DNA of 64,000 bases, taken from assembly GCA_963740455.1 (NCBI GenBank), contig CAVUEF010000017.1, positions 1-64,000 on the forward strand. The letters run 5' to 3'. Position 1 is the stretch's first letter, and each line of letters begins with the position of its first letter. The DNA comes from Paucibacter sp963740455. Lineage in GTDB: Bacteria > Pseudomonadota > Gammaproteobacteria > Burkholderiales > Burkholderiaceae_C. Below the pieces are notes generated by a model. It was not told the DNA's origin. It saw only the letters and a list, made by a program, of their open reading frames with translations, and searched no databases. Shown here piece by piece: positions 47,275 to 56,616 of this stretch. Both the position numbers and the translations under genes were made by a program.

Positions 47275-48117
47275 ATGCCTGCTGATACGCCGTTCACCCC
47301 GCTGACGCGCGCCCTTCCCGATCTGGCACGCTGGACCGCGTATCTCCTGGCCGCCGAAATGCCCGTCCTCGGTGAAACCGCCGACGCGCTGGAATTGCTG
47401 CGCGGCAATGAAGACGCAGCCGACGCCAATATGCTGGGCGAGATGATTTCGGCCGACCCGCTGATGACGCTCAAGGTGCTGGCCTATGTGGCCACGAATC
47501 GATCCAGCCGGCGCGTCACCGACGCCGAAACCGTCACCGCGGCGCTGGTGCTGCTCGGCATCACGCCATTTTTCGCCGCCTTCGGGCTGCAGCCGACGGT
47601 GGAAGAGCGGCTGGCCGACAACCCGCAAGCGCTTGAGGGTTTGTTCAAGGTCATCAAGCGCGCTGAGCGAGCCGCCAATTTCGCGCTCGGCTTTGCGGTG
47701 CTGCGCATGGATCACGACGCTCCGGTGATTTACAGCGCGGCCTTGCTGCACGATTTTGCGGAGATGCTGCTGTGGTGCCATGCGCCTGCGCTGGCGCTCG
47801 AAATTCAACGCCGCCAAGAGGCCGATGCCACGCTGCGCAGCGTGGCGGCGCAACGCGATGTTCTCAATATCACACTCACCGACCTCGAGAACGCGCTGAT
47901 GCAAGCCTGGCGTCTGCCCGAATTGCTGGTGCGCATCACCGATAACAAGCCGACCACGAATTCCCAGGTCCTGACGGTCAAGCTGGCGATCCGGCTGGCG
48001 CGCCACACCGCCAACGGATGGGACAATCCGGCCGTGCCCGACGATGTCAAGGAAATCAGCCAACTGCTCAATATGGCCGAAGAGCCGACGCTGGCCACCC
48101 TGCTTGAGATGGACTGA
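47275..48117 (+). CDS. HDOD domain protein
   Basis: 280 residues from MPADTPFTPL, a single HDOD (non-catalytic HD-related) domain: MLGEMISADPLMTLKVLAYV, VTAALVLLGITPFFAAF, YSAALLHDFAEMLLWCHAP and VLNITLTDLENALMQAWRLP. LLHDFAE retains an HD pair, but other metal ligands of true HD phosphohydrolases are not evident. Such proteins act in signalling, often with c-di-GMP or chemotaxis proteins. It stands alone between the EF-G-like gene and hppD. Confidence 0.85.
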   Translation: MPADTPFTPLTRALPDLARWTAYLLAAEMPVLGETADALELLRGNEDAADANMLGEMISADPLMTLKVLAYVATNRSSRRVTDAETVTAALVLLGITPFFAAFGLQPTVEERLADNPQALEGLFKVIKRAERAANFALGFAVLRMDHDAPVIYSAALLHDFAEMLLWCHAPALALEIQRRQEADATLRSVAAQRDVLNITLTDLENALMQAWRLPELLVRITDNKPTTNSQVLTVKLAIRLARHTANGWDNPAVPDDVKEISQLLNMAEEPTLATLLEMD

Positions 48118-48201
48118 ACGCTGGTCTGCCATGCAGGGGCTGCGTCTGACGAAGGCTGCGTCGCCGGCATACCCAACCCTTCATCACGCAGCGGAGCATT
48201 C

Positions 48202-49332
48202 ATGGCATTCACCCCCTGGGACAACCCGATGGGCACCGACGGTTTCGAGTTCATCGAATACGCCGCACCCGACCCCGCCGCGATGGGCCGCTTGTTTGTG
48301 TCGATGGGCTTTGCCGCCGTGGCCAGGCACCGCCACAAGAACGTCACGCTGTACCGCCAGGGCGAGGTGAACTTCATCATCAACGCCGAGCCCGACTCGT
48401 TCGCGCAGCGCTTCGCCCGCAGCCACGGCCCGTCGATTTGCGCGATCGCGTTTCGCGTCAATGACGCGGCGCTCGCCTATCGCCGCGCGCTCGATCTGGG
48501 CGCCTGGGGCTTCGACAACAAGACCGGCCCGATGGAGCTCAACATTCCCGCCATCAAGGGCGTTGGCGATTCGCTGATCTATTTCGTCGACCGCTGGCAG
48601 GGCAAGAACGGCGCCGGGCTTGGCGAGATCGGCAACATCAGCATTTACGACGTCGACTTCGTGCCCTTGCTCGACGCGCAAGGCAAGCCTTTGAACGCCT
48701 GCCCGGCCGGCTTTGGGCTGGGCTGTGTCGACCACCTGACGCACAACGTCCACCGCGGCCGCATGCAGGAATGGGCCGAGTTTTACGCGAGCCTGTTCAA
48801 TTTCAAGGAAGTGCGCTACTTCGACATCGAGGGCAAGCTGACCGGCTTGAAGAGCAAGGCCATGACCAGCCCCTGCGGCAAGATTCGCATCCCGATCAAC
48901 GAGAGCAGCGACGACCAGAGTCAGATCAGCGAATACCTGCACCTCTACCATGGCGAAGGCATTCAGCATGTGGCGCTTGGCACGCCCGACATCTACGCCT
49001 CGGTGCAGGGTATGCAAGGCGCTGGCGTTGCGTTCCAGGACACCAGCGACAGCTACTTCGACATGATCGACCAGCGCCTGCCCAGGCATGGTGAAAACCT
49101 CGCCGAGTTGCGCCGCCTGCGCATCTTGATCGATGGCGCTACGCACCAGGGCGCACCGAGCGAATTGCTGCTGCAGATCTTCACCAAGGAGATGATCGGC
49201 CCGATCTTTTTCGAACTGATCCAGCGCAAGGGCAACGAGGGTTTTGGCGAAGGCAACTTCAAGGCCCTGTTCGAAAGCATCGAGCTCGATCAGATCCGCC
49301 GCGGCGTGCTCGGCGCTACGCCCGGGGCTTGA
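48202..49332 (+). CDS. hppD: 4-hydroxyphenylpyruvate dioxygenase
   Basis: Fe(II) dioxygenase turning 4-hydroxyphenylpyruvate into homogentisate in tyrosine breakdown. 376 residues, two vicinal-oxygen-chelate modules. Iron ligands are His in VDHLTHNV, His in GIQHVALGT and Glu in IFFELIQRKGNEGFGEGN; the C-terminal NFKALFESIELDQIRRGVL is typical. GGAG lies shortly before the ATG. The next pathway gene (homogentisate dioxygenase) is not in the window. Confidence 0.96.
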   Translation: MAFTPWDNPMGTDGFEFIEYAAPDPAAMGRLFVSMGFAAVARHRHKNVTLYRQGEVNFIINAEPDSFAQRFARSHGPSICAIAFRVNDAALAYRRALDLGAWGFDNKTGPMELNIPAIKGVGDSLIYFVDRWQGKNGAGLGEIGNISIYDVDFVPLLDAQGKPLNACPAGFGLGCVDHLTHNVHRGRMQEWAEFYASLFNFKEVRYFDIEGKLTGLKSKAMTSPCGKIRIPINESSDDQSQISEYLHLYHGEGIQHVALGTPDIYASVQGMQGAGVAFQDTSDSYFDMIDQRLPRHGENLAELRRLRILIDGATHQGAPSELLLQIFTKEMIGPIFFELIQRKGNEGFGEGNFKALFESIELDQIRRGVLGATPGA

Positions 49333-49444
49333 GCTTCATAATTCACGGACCCGTCGCGCAAACGACATTCACTGAGTGCAATGACCCTGGCCGCCGCAAC
49401 GCACGGCGCCGACCACAACCGCTTGAGCCCGTACTGGAGATTCT

Positions 49445-51124
49445 GTGCAAAGACCCTGGTTGAAAAGTTATCCCCCCGGCGTGCCGGCCGTTCTCGAGGG
49501 CCAGCCCTACGCCTCGCTGGTGGAGTTGCTCGAAGAGTCGTTCCGCACCTACGCGACGCGCGACGCCGCGGTCTGCATGGACCGGCGTTTGACGTTTGCG
49601 CAAGTCGACGAGATGTCGCAGGCGCTGGGCGCCTGGCTGCAGTCCAAGGGCCTGGCCAAAGGCGCGCGCGTGGCGCTGATGATGCCCAATGTGCTGCAGT
49701 ACATGGTGGCCATCGCCGCCGTTCTGCGCGCCGGCTATACGGTGGTGAACGTGAATCCGCTTTACACAGCGCGCGAGCTCGAACACCAGCTCAAGGACTG
49801 CGGCGCGCAAGCCATCATCGTGCTCGAGAATTTTGCGCACACGCTGGAAGAAGTCATCGAGCACACGGCGGTCCGGCATGTGGTGCTGGCGTCGCTCGGC
49901 GATCTGCTGGGCTGGTGGAAGGGGCCGCTGGTCAACTTTGCGGTGCGCCATTTGCGCAAGATGGTGCCCGAGTACCGGCTCCCCTCGGGTGGTGAGCGTT
50001 CGGTGACGCGCTTCAATGCGGCGCTGCACCAGGGCCGCGGCATGAGCCTGCGCCGCGTCGACATCGGGCCCGACGACGTGGCCTTCTTGCAGTACACCGG
50101 CGGCACCACCGGCCTGTCCAAGGGCGCGACGCTGGCGCACCGCAATGTCGTGGCCAATATCCTGCAGGCCCAGGCCTGGTTCAAGCCGATGACCGACACG
50201 CTCGGCAACAAGCCGCTGACCACCGTGTGTGCGTTGCCGCTGTATCACATCTTTGCGCTGACGGCCTGTTATATGCTGGGCGCGCGCCTCGGGATGATGT
50301 GCTTGCTGATCACGAATCCGCGCGACATCCCCGGCTTCGTGGCGACACTGCGCGACTACAAGGTGAATCTGTTTCCGGCGGTCAACACCTTGTTCAATGC
50401 GCTCGCCAACGACCCGGACTTTGCGCGACTGGACTTCAGCGAACTGGTGATCTCCAACGGCGGGGGCATGGCGGTGCAACAGGCCACCGCCGAGAAGTGG
50501 TTGAAGATCACCGGCTGCCCGGTGGTCGAAGGTTACGGTCTGTCCGAGACCTCGCCGGTGGCCACCATCAACCGGCTCGACATCCGCGAGTTCAACGGCA
50601 GCATCGGGCTGCCCATGCCCTCGACCGACATCGCGATCCGCGACGACGCTGGAGCCGACGTGGCACTGGGCGAGCGCGGCGAGATCTGCATCCGCGGGCC
50701 GCAGGTGATGGTCGGCTACTGGAACCTGCCCGCCGAGACCGCCAATGTCATGACCGCCGACGGCTTCTTCAAGTCGGGCGACATCGGCGTGATGGACGAG
50801 CAGGGTTATGTGCGCATCGTCGACCGCAAGAAGGACATGATTCTGGTGTCGGGCTTCAACGTCTTTCCCACCGAGATCGAGCAGGTCGTCAACCTGCTGC
50901 CTGGCGTGCTCGAATGCGCCGCCGTCGGCGTGCCCGACGCGCGCACGGGCGAGGCCGTCAAGCTGTTCGTCATCAAGCAGGACCCGGCCCTGTCAGAGGA
51001 AGACATCGCCGACTACTGCAAGCAAAATTTCACCGCCTACAAGCGCCCGAAGTACATCGAGTTCCGCGACGATTTGCCCAAGACCAATGTCGGCAAGGTG
51101 CTGCGCAGAGAGCTCAGGAGCTAG
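49445..51124 (+). CDS. fadD: Long-chain fatty acid-CoA ligase FadD
   Basis: Activates long-chain fatty acids to acyl-CoA for beta-oxidation; membrane-associated. 559 residues from a GTG with GGAG about six bases ahead. ATP/AMP motif LQYTGGTTGLSKGATLAHRN, VVEGYGLSETSPV, adenylation motif GFFKSGDIGVMDEQGYVRIVD and catalytic Lys in PKTNVGKVLRRELR. A second synthetase at the end of the window belongs to a different branch. Confidence 0.94.
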   Translation: MQRPWLKSYPPGVPAVLEGQPYASLVELLEESFRTYATRDAAVCMDRRLTFAQVDEMSQALGAWLQSKGLAKGARVALMMPNVLQYMVAIAAVLRAGYTVVNVNPLYTARELEHQLKDCGAQAIIVLENFAHTLEEVIEHTAVRHVVLASLGDLLGWWKGPLVNFAVRHLRKMVPEYRLPSGGERSVTRFNAALHQGRGMSLRRVDIGPDDVAFLQYTGGTTGLSKGATLAHRNVVANILQAQAWFKPMTDTLGNKPLTTVCALPLYHIFALTACYMLGARLGMMCLLITNPRDIPGFVATLRDYKVNLFPAVNTLFNALANDPDFARLDFSELVISNGGGMAVQQATAEKWLKITGCPVVEGYGLSETSPVATINRLDIREFNGSIGLPMPSTDIAIRDDAGADVALGERGEICIRGPQVMVGYWNLPAETANVMTADGFFKSGDIGVMDEQGYVRIVDRKKDMILVSGFNVFPTEIEQVVNLLPGVLECAAVGVPDARTGEAVKLFVIKQDPALSEEDIADYCKQNFTAYKRPKYIEFRDDLPKTNVGKVLRRELRS

Positions 51125-51171
51125 GGCGGCGCACTGCCGTTGAACCAGGGCTCGATCCGGAACGCGGTCGT

Positions 51172-52293
51172 CTACGGACGGTCTGCCGCCGAGCTCCGTC
51201 CTGCATCGCTGCCATGCCGCCCCGGCATGATGTGAATGCCTTGCGGGTCGAGTTGCAGAAAGACTTGGGCGCCCGCTGCCATGCCGAGCCGGGTAGCCAG
51301 CCGGGTCGTGACTTCGAGGTGCAACAGGATTTGCGGCGGCGCCAGCAGACGGCACTCGATGGTCGTGATCTCGCCCAGGCGGTGGACCCGCTCGATCCGG
51401 CAGGCCACCCCGTTCGCGCCCGCTGGCGGCGTCAGGTGCAGGTGGACATGTTCGCCGGCAATGACCCAGCGCACCGATGTGGCGTCGAGCATGCGGCCTT
51501 TGTCGAGGGTTTGCAGATCGATGCCGGCGTCGGCGTCACCCCAGCGCAGCCGCCCGAGCCCGGCCTCGCCTCGGTAGAAGACACCCGAGTGGATATCGCG
51601 CAAACCCACCAGGGCCGCCACGCGGGCATTGCGCGGACGCGACATCAGTTGCTCGGGCGGATCGATCTGCAGCGTTTCTCCGAGTTCGAGAATGCACATG
51701 CTGTCTGCCAGCAAGCGCGCCTCGCGCAAGTCGTGGGTGACCATCACAATGGGCACACCAACGTTTTCGCGCAGCTTGATGAGCTCCTCGTACAGCGCCT
51801 GGCGCGTTGGCTGATCGACGGCCGAAAAGGCTTCGTCGAGCAGCAGCAGTTTGGGCTGGCGCGCCAGCGCGCGTGCCAGCGCCACGCGTTGGCGCTGGCC
51901 GCCAGAAAGCTCATGCGGGCGCCGTGCTGCCAGGCCGTCGAGCTGCATGTCCTGCAGCAGGCGCAGCGCTGCATCGACCGGCGCGCCGCGCGGCAGTGCC
52001 AGCTTCACATTGGCCAAGGCGCTCAGGTGCGGAAACAAGGCGTAATGCTGAAACACCATGCCGATCGGACGCTGCTCGGCCGGCATATTGATGCGGCTTT
52101 CGGTATCGAGCCAAACCGCAGTGTCCAGGCTGATGTGACCGGCGGCCACCGGCAACAGGCCGGCAATGGCGCGCAGCACACTGGTCTTGCCGCTGCCCGA
52201 CGGGCCCACCAGCGCCAGCAATTCGCCTGCCGCGCATTGCAGTTGCACGCTCAAAGGGATCGGGCCGGACTGGTGCAGCCGAACCTTCAACAT
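51172..52293 (-). CDS. modC: Molybdate ABC transporter ATP-binding protein
   Basis: Drives molybdate import at the inner membrane with ModB and ModA. 373 residues. Walker A GPSGSGKTSVL, signature LSGGQRQRVALARAL, Walker B LLLLDEAFSAVDQPTR, switch His in VMVTHDLREA. A C-terminal TOBE/MOP domain (LLAPPQILLHLEVTTRLATR) can bind molybdate and give feedback. Third gene of modABC, starting 7 bp after modB. Confidence 0.94.
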   Translation of the reverse strand: MLKVRLHQSGPIPLSVQLQCAAGELLALVGPSGSGKTSVLRAIAGLLPVAAGHISLDTAVWLDTESRINMPAEQRPIGMVFQHYALFPHLSALANVKLALPRGAPVDAALRLLQDMQLDGLAARRPHELSGGQRQRVALARALARQPKLLLLDEAFSAVDQPTRQALYEELIKLRENVGVPIVMVTHDLREARLLADSMCILELGETLQIDPPEQLMSRPRNARVAALVGLRDIHSGVFYRGEAGLGRLRWGDADAGIDLQTLDKGRMLDATSVRWVIAGEHVHLHLTPPAGANGVACRIERVHRLGEITTIECRLLAPPQILLHLEVTTRLATRLGMAAGAQVFLQLDPQGIHIMPGRHGSDAGRSSAADRP

Positions 52294-52300
52294 GGCGCGC

Positions 52301-52966
52301 TCACAGACGCGGCGACCGCTTGCGAGACAGCCACGCGGTGCTCATCAGCGTTGCCAGCGACGCCACCAGCAGCAAGGCCGACATCAGGCCCGCTGCCTTC
52401 AAGTCGAAGGCCTGCACGCGGTCGTAGATGGCAATCGCCACCGTCTTGGTCTGGCCGGGAATGTTGCCGCCCACCATCAGCACCACGCCGAACTCACCGA
52501 GCGTGTGCGCCGCGGTCATGATGAGTCCGCTCAGGATGCCGCGCCAGACCAGCGGCAGTTCGACATGCCACAGCGTGCGCCAGCTCGACAGGCCGCAGGT
52601 GCGCGCGGCGTCGAACAGCTCGGAGGGAATCGCCTCGAACGCGCGCTGCATCGGCATCAGCGCGAACGGAATGTTGAAAACCAGACTGGCCAGCAGCAAG
52701 CCCTCGAACGAGAAGGCCAGGGTGTGACCGGTCAGGTCCTGGTACAGCGCCCCGAGCGGCGAGGCGCCGCCCATCGCGACCAGCAAGTAGTAGCCAAGCA
52801 CCGTGGGCGGCAGCACCAGCGGCAGCGCCAAGGCGCCTTCGGCGAGCGATTTGAGCGCATGCGTGCTGGTGGCCAACCAGCGGCCGACGAGCACCGCCAG
52901 CGGCATCAGAATCAGCGCCGTGGCAAGGGCCAGGCTGAGCGACAACTGCAGTGCTTGCCAATCCAT
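52301..52966 (-). CDS. modB: Molybdate ABC transporter permease
   Basis: 221 residues with five or six membrane helices, e.g. LSLALATALILMPLAVLVGR, LALPLVLPPTVLGYYLLVAM and FGVVLMVGGNIPGQTKTVAI. The last contains the EAA-type loop that docks ModC. The start codon follows the modA stop directly, and modC follows 7 bp later, so the three are one transcript. Confidence 0.93.
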   Translation of the reverse strand: MDWQALQLSLSLALATALILMPLAVLVGRWLATSTHALKSLAEGALALPLVLPPTVLGYYLLVAMGGASPLGALYQDLTGHTLAFSFEGLLLASLVFNIPFALMPMQRAFEAIPSELFDAARTCGLSSWRTLWHVELPLVWRGILSGLIMTAAHTLGEFGVVLMVGGNIPGQTKTVAIAIYDRVQAFDLKAAGLMSALLLVASLATLMSTAWLSRKRSPRL

Positions 52967-53740
52967 CTAGTGGCCCACCTCGCCCGGCAAGGCGAAACCA
53001 AAGCGTTGCAAGACCAGCCGCGCCTGGGGCTGCTGCAGATACGCGTAAAAGGCTTTCGCCACATCACCCGCCTTGCGCGTGAGCACCATGCGCTGGCGCA
53101 GCGGCTCATGCAGCGATTCAGGCAACAGCACATAGCTGCCCGCCTGGCCGACGGCGGGCGCCAGCGCCAGCGCGTAGGCAAATATGCCGCCCTGGGTCGA
53201 ACCCGACAGCGCGAACTGCGCGGCCTGCGCGACGTTTTCTCCGAGCACCAGCCTGGGCTCGATGGCGCCCCACAGCCCCAGGCTCTGGAGCGCTTGCTTG
53301 GCCGCGCGGCCATACGGCGCGTGCTCGGGATTGGCGATGGCAAATTTGCGCAAGCGGCCGTCGGCGATGGCACGCTTGAGGTCGGCGACGTCGGCCTGCA
53401 CGGTCGAGTTGCTGGGTGCGAACAAGACGATGCGCCCGGTGGCGTACGCCACGCCTCGGTCCGGTGTCAGCCCCTGGTCGGCCAGCTTGAAGACGTAACT
53501 TTCGTCGGCCGACATGAAGATCTCGAACGGCGCACCCTGCACGATCTGTCGGTAGAAATTGCCCGACGATCCGTAGGCGATATTCACGGCCTGCCCGGTC
53601 TGCAAGGCGAAGCTGGCAGCGATCTGGTCGAGCGCAAATTTGAGGTCGGCCGCCGCGGCGATGGTGGGCGTGGCATGCGCTCCCGACAGCAGCCCCAGCA
53701 GGGCAGTCAGCGCGCACAGGGCCTGGCGAAGCAGCGTCAA
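52967..53740 (-). CDS. modA: Molybdate-binding periplasmic protein
   Basis: 257 residues. Signal peptide LCALTALLGLLSGAHA is followed by TIAAAADLKFALDQIAASF, the ModA opening with ligand-binding Ser/Thr residues nearby (YGSSGNFYRQIVQGAPFEIF). ADESYVFKLADQGL and GGIFAYALALAP are further family segments. The start appears to be a TTG, with GGAGG seven bases ahead; no suitable ATG exists. First gene of modABC. Confidence 0.93.
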   Translation of the reverse strand: MTLLRQALCALTALLGLLSGAHATPTIAAAADLKFALDQIAASFALQTGQAVNIAYGSSGNFYRQIVQGAPFEIFMSADESYVFKLADQGLTPDRGVAYATGRIVLFAPSNSTVQADVADLKRAIADGRLRKFAIANPEHAPYGRAAKQALQSLGLWGAIEPRLVLGENVAQAAQFALSGSTQGGIFAYALALAPAVGQAGSYVLLPESLHEPLRQRMVLTRKAGDVAKAFYAYLQQPQARLVLQRFGFALPGEVGH

Positions 53741-54021
53741 GAGAGTTCCTCCAGGAGTCGATGGTGAGCGACTTGAGTGTATCGGCTTGGATGATTTTCT
53801 CGACAAGCGCGCGGCGCCGGGCGGGTCAGGTCTTGCGCGAATCGCTGGGCATCTGGTGGGCGCAGGTCGCAAAGATTGCGCGGCACGCAACAGATTTGCA
53901 GCTGTTTTCCTTGCAAGCTACAAATTGGCGACGTGAATGTATAGACTGCCTCAGGCGTGGGGAGAACAAGCTTTGCCAAGACAAGCGTCGCCGCGAGACA
54001 AGGACAGATAGGGGTAGGAAA
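53741..54021. other. Divergent regulatory gap between modA and an HD-GYP gene
   Basis: No gene of its own. It contains GGGTCAGGTCTTGC at 53823-53836, one of several dispersed copies of this motif. No clear ModE-type palindrome (ATCGNTATATA-like arms) was found near the modA start. It must contain the two divergent promoters, but I cannot place their hexamers confidently. Confidence 0.4.
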
Positions 54022-54135
54022 ATGTCAATTCATTCGAGCTCGACCCGCCTTTGTTCGGCCGCTTCGGTCAGCAACAACATCGATGGCCTGGTGCGCACTG
54101 CCTGCCTTCGATCGCTTGGCGGGGTGCTCCGGTGA
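54022..54135 (+). CDS. Short leader ORF coupled to the HD-GYP gene
   Basis: 37 codons starting MSIHSSSTRLCSAASV, with TAGGA just ahead of the ATG. Its TGA overlaps the GTG start of the next gene in the sequence GTGA. The peptide has no recognisable domain. It could be a true small protein, a leader peptide for translational coupling, or only a chance frame. Confidence 0.35.
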   Translation: MSIHSSSTRLCSAASVSNNIDGLVRTACLRSLGGVLR

Positions 54136-55448
54136 CTGCGCAGGCACAGGGCAGCAACAGCGTCAACGCCCACTTTCTCAACCATGTCGTGGCCAGCAGC
54201 GCGACGCACGAGATGGTCGCGATACACGCCATCGTCTCCGCCGATGGCGCCACGCTGTGGCCCAAGGGGGCGCGCATCGACCCGAGCGTGCGCGATCGCC
54301 TGCTCGGGCACAAGCTGCTCAAGCCGCTGGAAGACTGCGTGCAGGTGATGGATGGCGTCTCGGCGGAGAAAATCGAGTCGATCGCCGGCCAACTGCTTGC
54401 GCGCCATGCCTTGCTGGCGGCCTTGTGCGACGGCTTTCGCGTGCAGGCCGTGCCGACGGCCTTGGCCAAGATTGCGCTGCCCGCTCCGGCGCGCTCCTTG
54501 CTGACCATTTATGGCGAGTGCCGCGACGTCCGGCTCGAGCATGCGATAGGCGTGGCCATGCTGGCGATGGCGTTGGGGCGCCGGATGTTCACGGCCGAGG
54601 TCGACCATCACCGCATGCTGGCCATCGCGGGCCTGGTGCACGACATCGGCGAGCTCTTTCTCGACCCCAAGTACCTGGACAGCGACGCCCCGCTGGATCC
54701 GGTGCAGTGGCGCAACATCGTCACCCATCCGATACAGGGTTATCGCGTCTTGCGCGGCATGGACGGCATCAGCGCCGAGGTGGCCCAAGCAGTGTTGATG
54801 CACCACGAGCGACTCGACGGATTCGGCTATCCGCGCGGCACTGGCGGTGACGCGCTGCCGGTGGATGCCCAGATCGTCGGCGCGGCCGACTGGTTGATGG
54901 CACTCATCGAGTCGGGCCGCTCGCCGCTGGCCAGTGCCAGCGTGGCCACCAAATTGATGCCCGGAGAGTTCAACGCCGAGCTGCTGGATGTGATCGTCCG
55001 CGCGGCCCGCTCCGGCGCCCCGATGCAATTTGAAACGGCGGTGTCCGGCGCGCTGGAAGATATTCTGCCTCGCGTCGAGTTTCTGATCGACGTCTCGCAT
55101 CGCTGGATGGAGTCAGGCCCCTGGCTCGACGAGCGCATTGGAGAGGCCAGCGGCGACCTCAAGCGCGTTCTCGAAAGCAGCTCGCAGCGCATGCGTCGCG
55201 TGCAGACTTCGTTCACCAGCACCGGACTCAATGTGGAAGACCCGGCCGGACTGCTGAGCGAGCTGGCGGCACTGGAAGACCCGCAGATTCATCTCGAAGT
55301 GACGACCATCGTGACCGAGATCAAGTGGCGCGTGCAAGAGGTCGTGCGCGATTGTCTGCTGCGCGGCACGCTGATCAAGCCCGAGGAGAGTGCTGTGCTG
55401 CGCGAACTCGTGGAACGCATCAAGGGGCCGGCGCGCCCAAGCGCCTGA
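54132..55448 (+). CDS. HD-GYP domain protein
   Basis: 438 residues from GTG (VTAQAQGSN). An N-terminal region (NHVVASSATHEMVAIHAIVS, GATLWPKGARIDPSV) resembles the DUF3391-like part before HD-GYP domains. The catalytic domain has LEHAIGVAMLAMALG, GLVHDIGELFLDPKYL and VLMHHERLDGFGYPRGTGG; HD and GYP are both present, so c-di-GMP hydrolysis is plausible. The C-terminus is helical (LAALEDPQIHLEVTTIVTEI). No REC domain, so its input is unknown. Confidence 0.85.
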   Translation: MTAQAQGSNSVNAHFLNHVVASSATHEMVAIHAIVSADGATLWPKGARIDPSVRDRLLGHKLLKPLEDCVQVMDGVSAEKIESIAGQLLARHALLAALCDGFRVQAVPTALAKIALPAPARSLLTIYGECRDVRLEHAIGVAMLAMALGRRMFTAEVDHHRMLAIAGLVHDIGELFLDPKYLDSDAPLDPVQWRNIVTHPIQGYRVLRGMDGISAEVAQAVLMHHERLDGFGYPRGTGGDALPVDAQIVGAADWLMALIESGRSPLASASVATKLMPGEFNAELLDVIVRAARSGAPMQFETAVSGALEDILPRVEFLIDVSHRWMESGPWLDERIGEASGDLKRVLESSSQRMRRVQTSFTSTGLNVEDPAGLLSELAALEDPQIHLEVTTIVTEIKWRVQEVVRDCLLRGTLIKPEESAVLRELVERIKGPARPSA

Positions 55449-55568
55449 GCTGCGCCGCAGCCGGCCGCCACCGTGCGTCGCCGAAGCGCCGGCCGCGTTC
55501 ACATGCCGTCTTGCAGGGACAATGCGTGCTGCACTGCAGTGGCGCAACAAGCATGAGAGGTCTTGGCG

Positions 55569-56519
55569 ATGGCGATTCAATGGTTTCCAGGTCATATGCA
55601 TCTGACGCGTCAGGCCATTGCCGAGCGCATCAAGGATGTCGACGTGGTGCTGGAGATGCTCGACGCACGGCTGCCGGGGTCGAGCGCCAATCCGCTGCTG
55701 GCCGAGCTGACCCGGTCCAAGCCCGCGCTCAAGGTGCTCAACAAGCAGGACCTGGCCGATGCGGCGCGCACGCTTGAGTGGCTCGCGCATTACAACGCCT
55801 TGCCCGCCACCCGGGCCATCAGCCTGGACGCGAGCGTCACGGCGCCCGCCAAGGCCTTGATCAAAGCCTGTCAAGACCTGGCCCCGCTGCGCGGCGGCCT
55901 CACCAAGCCGATGCGCGTGCTGGTGTGCGGCATCCCCAACGTGGGCAAGTCGACGCTGATCAACACGCTGACGGGCAAGCGTGCGGCCAAGACCGGCGAC
56001 GAAGCGGGCGTCACGAAATCAGAGCAGCGCATCAACCTGGCACCCGACTTTGTTCTGTACGACACGCCCGGGGTGCTGTGGCCCAGGATCATCGTCGCCA
56101 AGAGCGGCTACAACCTGGCGGCCAGCGGCGCGATCGGACGCAACGCCTTCGACGAAGAAGAGGTGGCGCTGGAGCTGCTCCACTATCTGATTCCCCACTA
56201 TGCGCAGGCGCTGCAGTCGCGCTATCAGCTCGACGCCGTGGCGGGCCGCAGCGACGAGCAGGTCCTCGAGGCGATTGGCGCCAAGCGCGCGCCCTTGCTG
56301 GGGCGCGGCCGCGTGAATCTGCAAAAGGCGGCCGAGATCGTGATTGTCGACTTCCGCCATGGCGCGCTGGGTGCGATCACGCTGGAAACGCCAGCGGAGT
56401 TTGCGCAGTGGCGCGCCGAAGGTCACCAGATTGACGCCGACCGAAAGGCCAAGAAGGCGGCGCTGCAAGAGCTTGGCTTGATAAAGGTCAGAAAAAGCAG
56501 GCAGCAGGCGCCAGATTGA
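55569..56519 (+). CDS. ylqF: Ribosome biogenesis GTPase YlqF/RbgA-like
   Basis: Circularly permuted GTPase for late 50S assembly. 316 residues. G4 (LNKQDL) comes before G1 (CGIPNVGKSTLINTL) and G3 (LYDTPGVLWP), the permutation typical of the family. MAIQWFPGHM at the start is the usual N-terminus; a TTG two codons earlier is less likely. The C-terminal helical domain (RGRVNLQKAAEIVIVDFR) is complete. It lies between two HD-GYP-type genes with no functional link visible. Confidence 0.92.
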   Translation: MAIQWFPGHMHLTRQAIAERIKDVDVVLEMLDARLPGSSANPLLAELTRSKPALKVLNKQDLADAARTLEWLAHYNALPATRAISLDASVTAPAKALIKACQDLAPLRGGLTKPMRVLVCGIPNVGKSTLINTLTGKRAAKTGDEAGVTKSEQRINLAPDFVLYDTPGVLWPRIIVAKSGYNLAASGAIGRNAFDEEEVALELLHYLIPHYAQALQSRYQLDAVAGRSDEQVLEAIGAKRAPLLGRGRVNLQKAAEIVIVDFRHGALGAITLETPAEFAQWRAEGHQIDADRKAKKAALQELGLIKVRKSRQQAPD

Positions 56520-56616
56520 CCCGCCGCTCTCGCCTTGATTCGAGCGCGCGATCCCTATACTGTGTCGTGCAGCAGCTTGCGCGCTCATGTCGCGACCATC
56601 CACTCGAGGACCCGCC

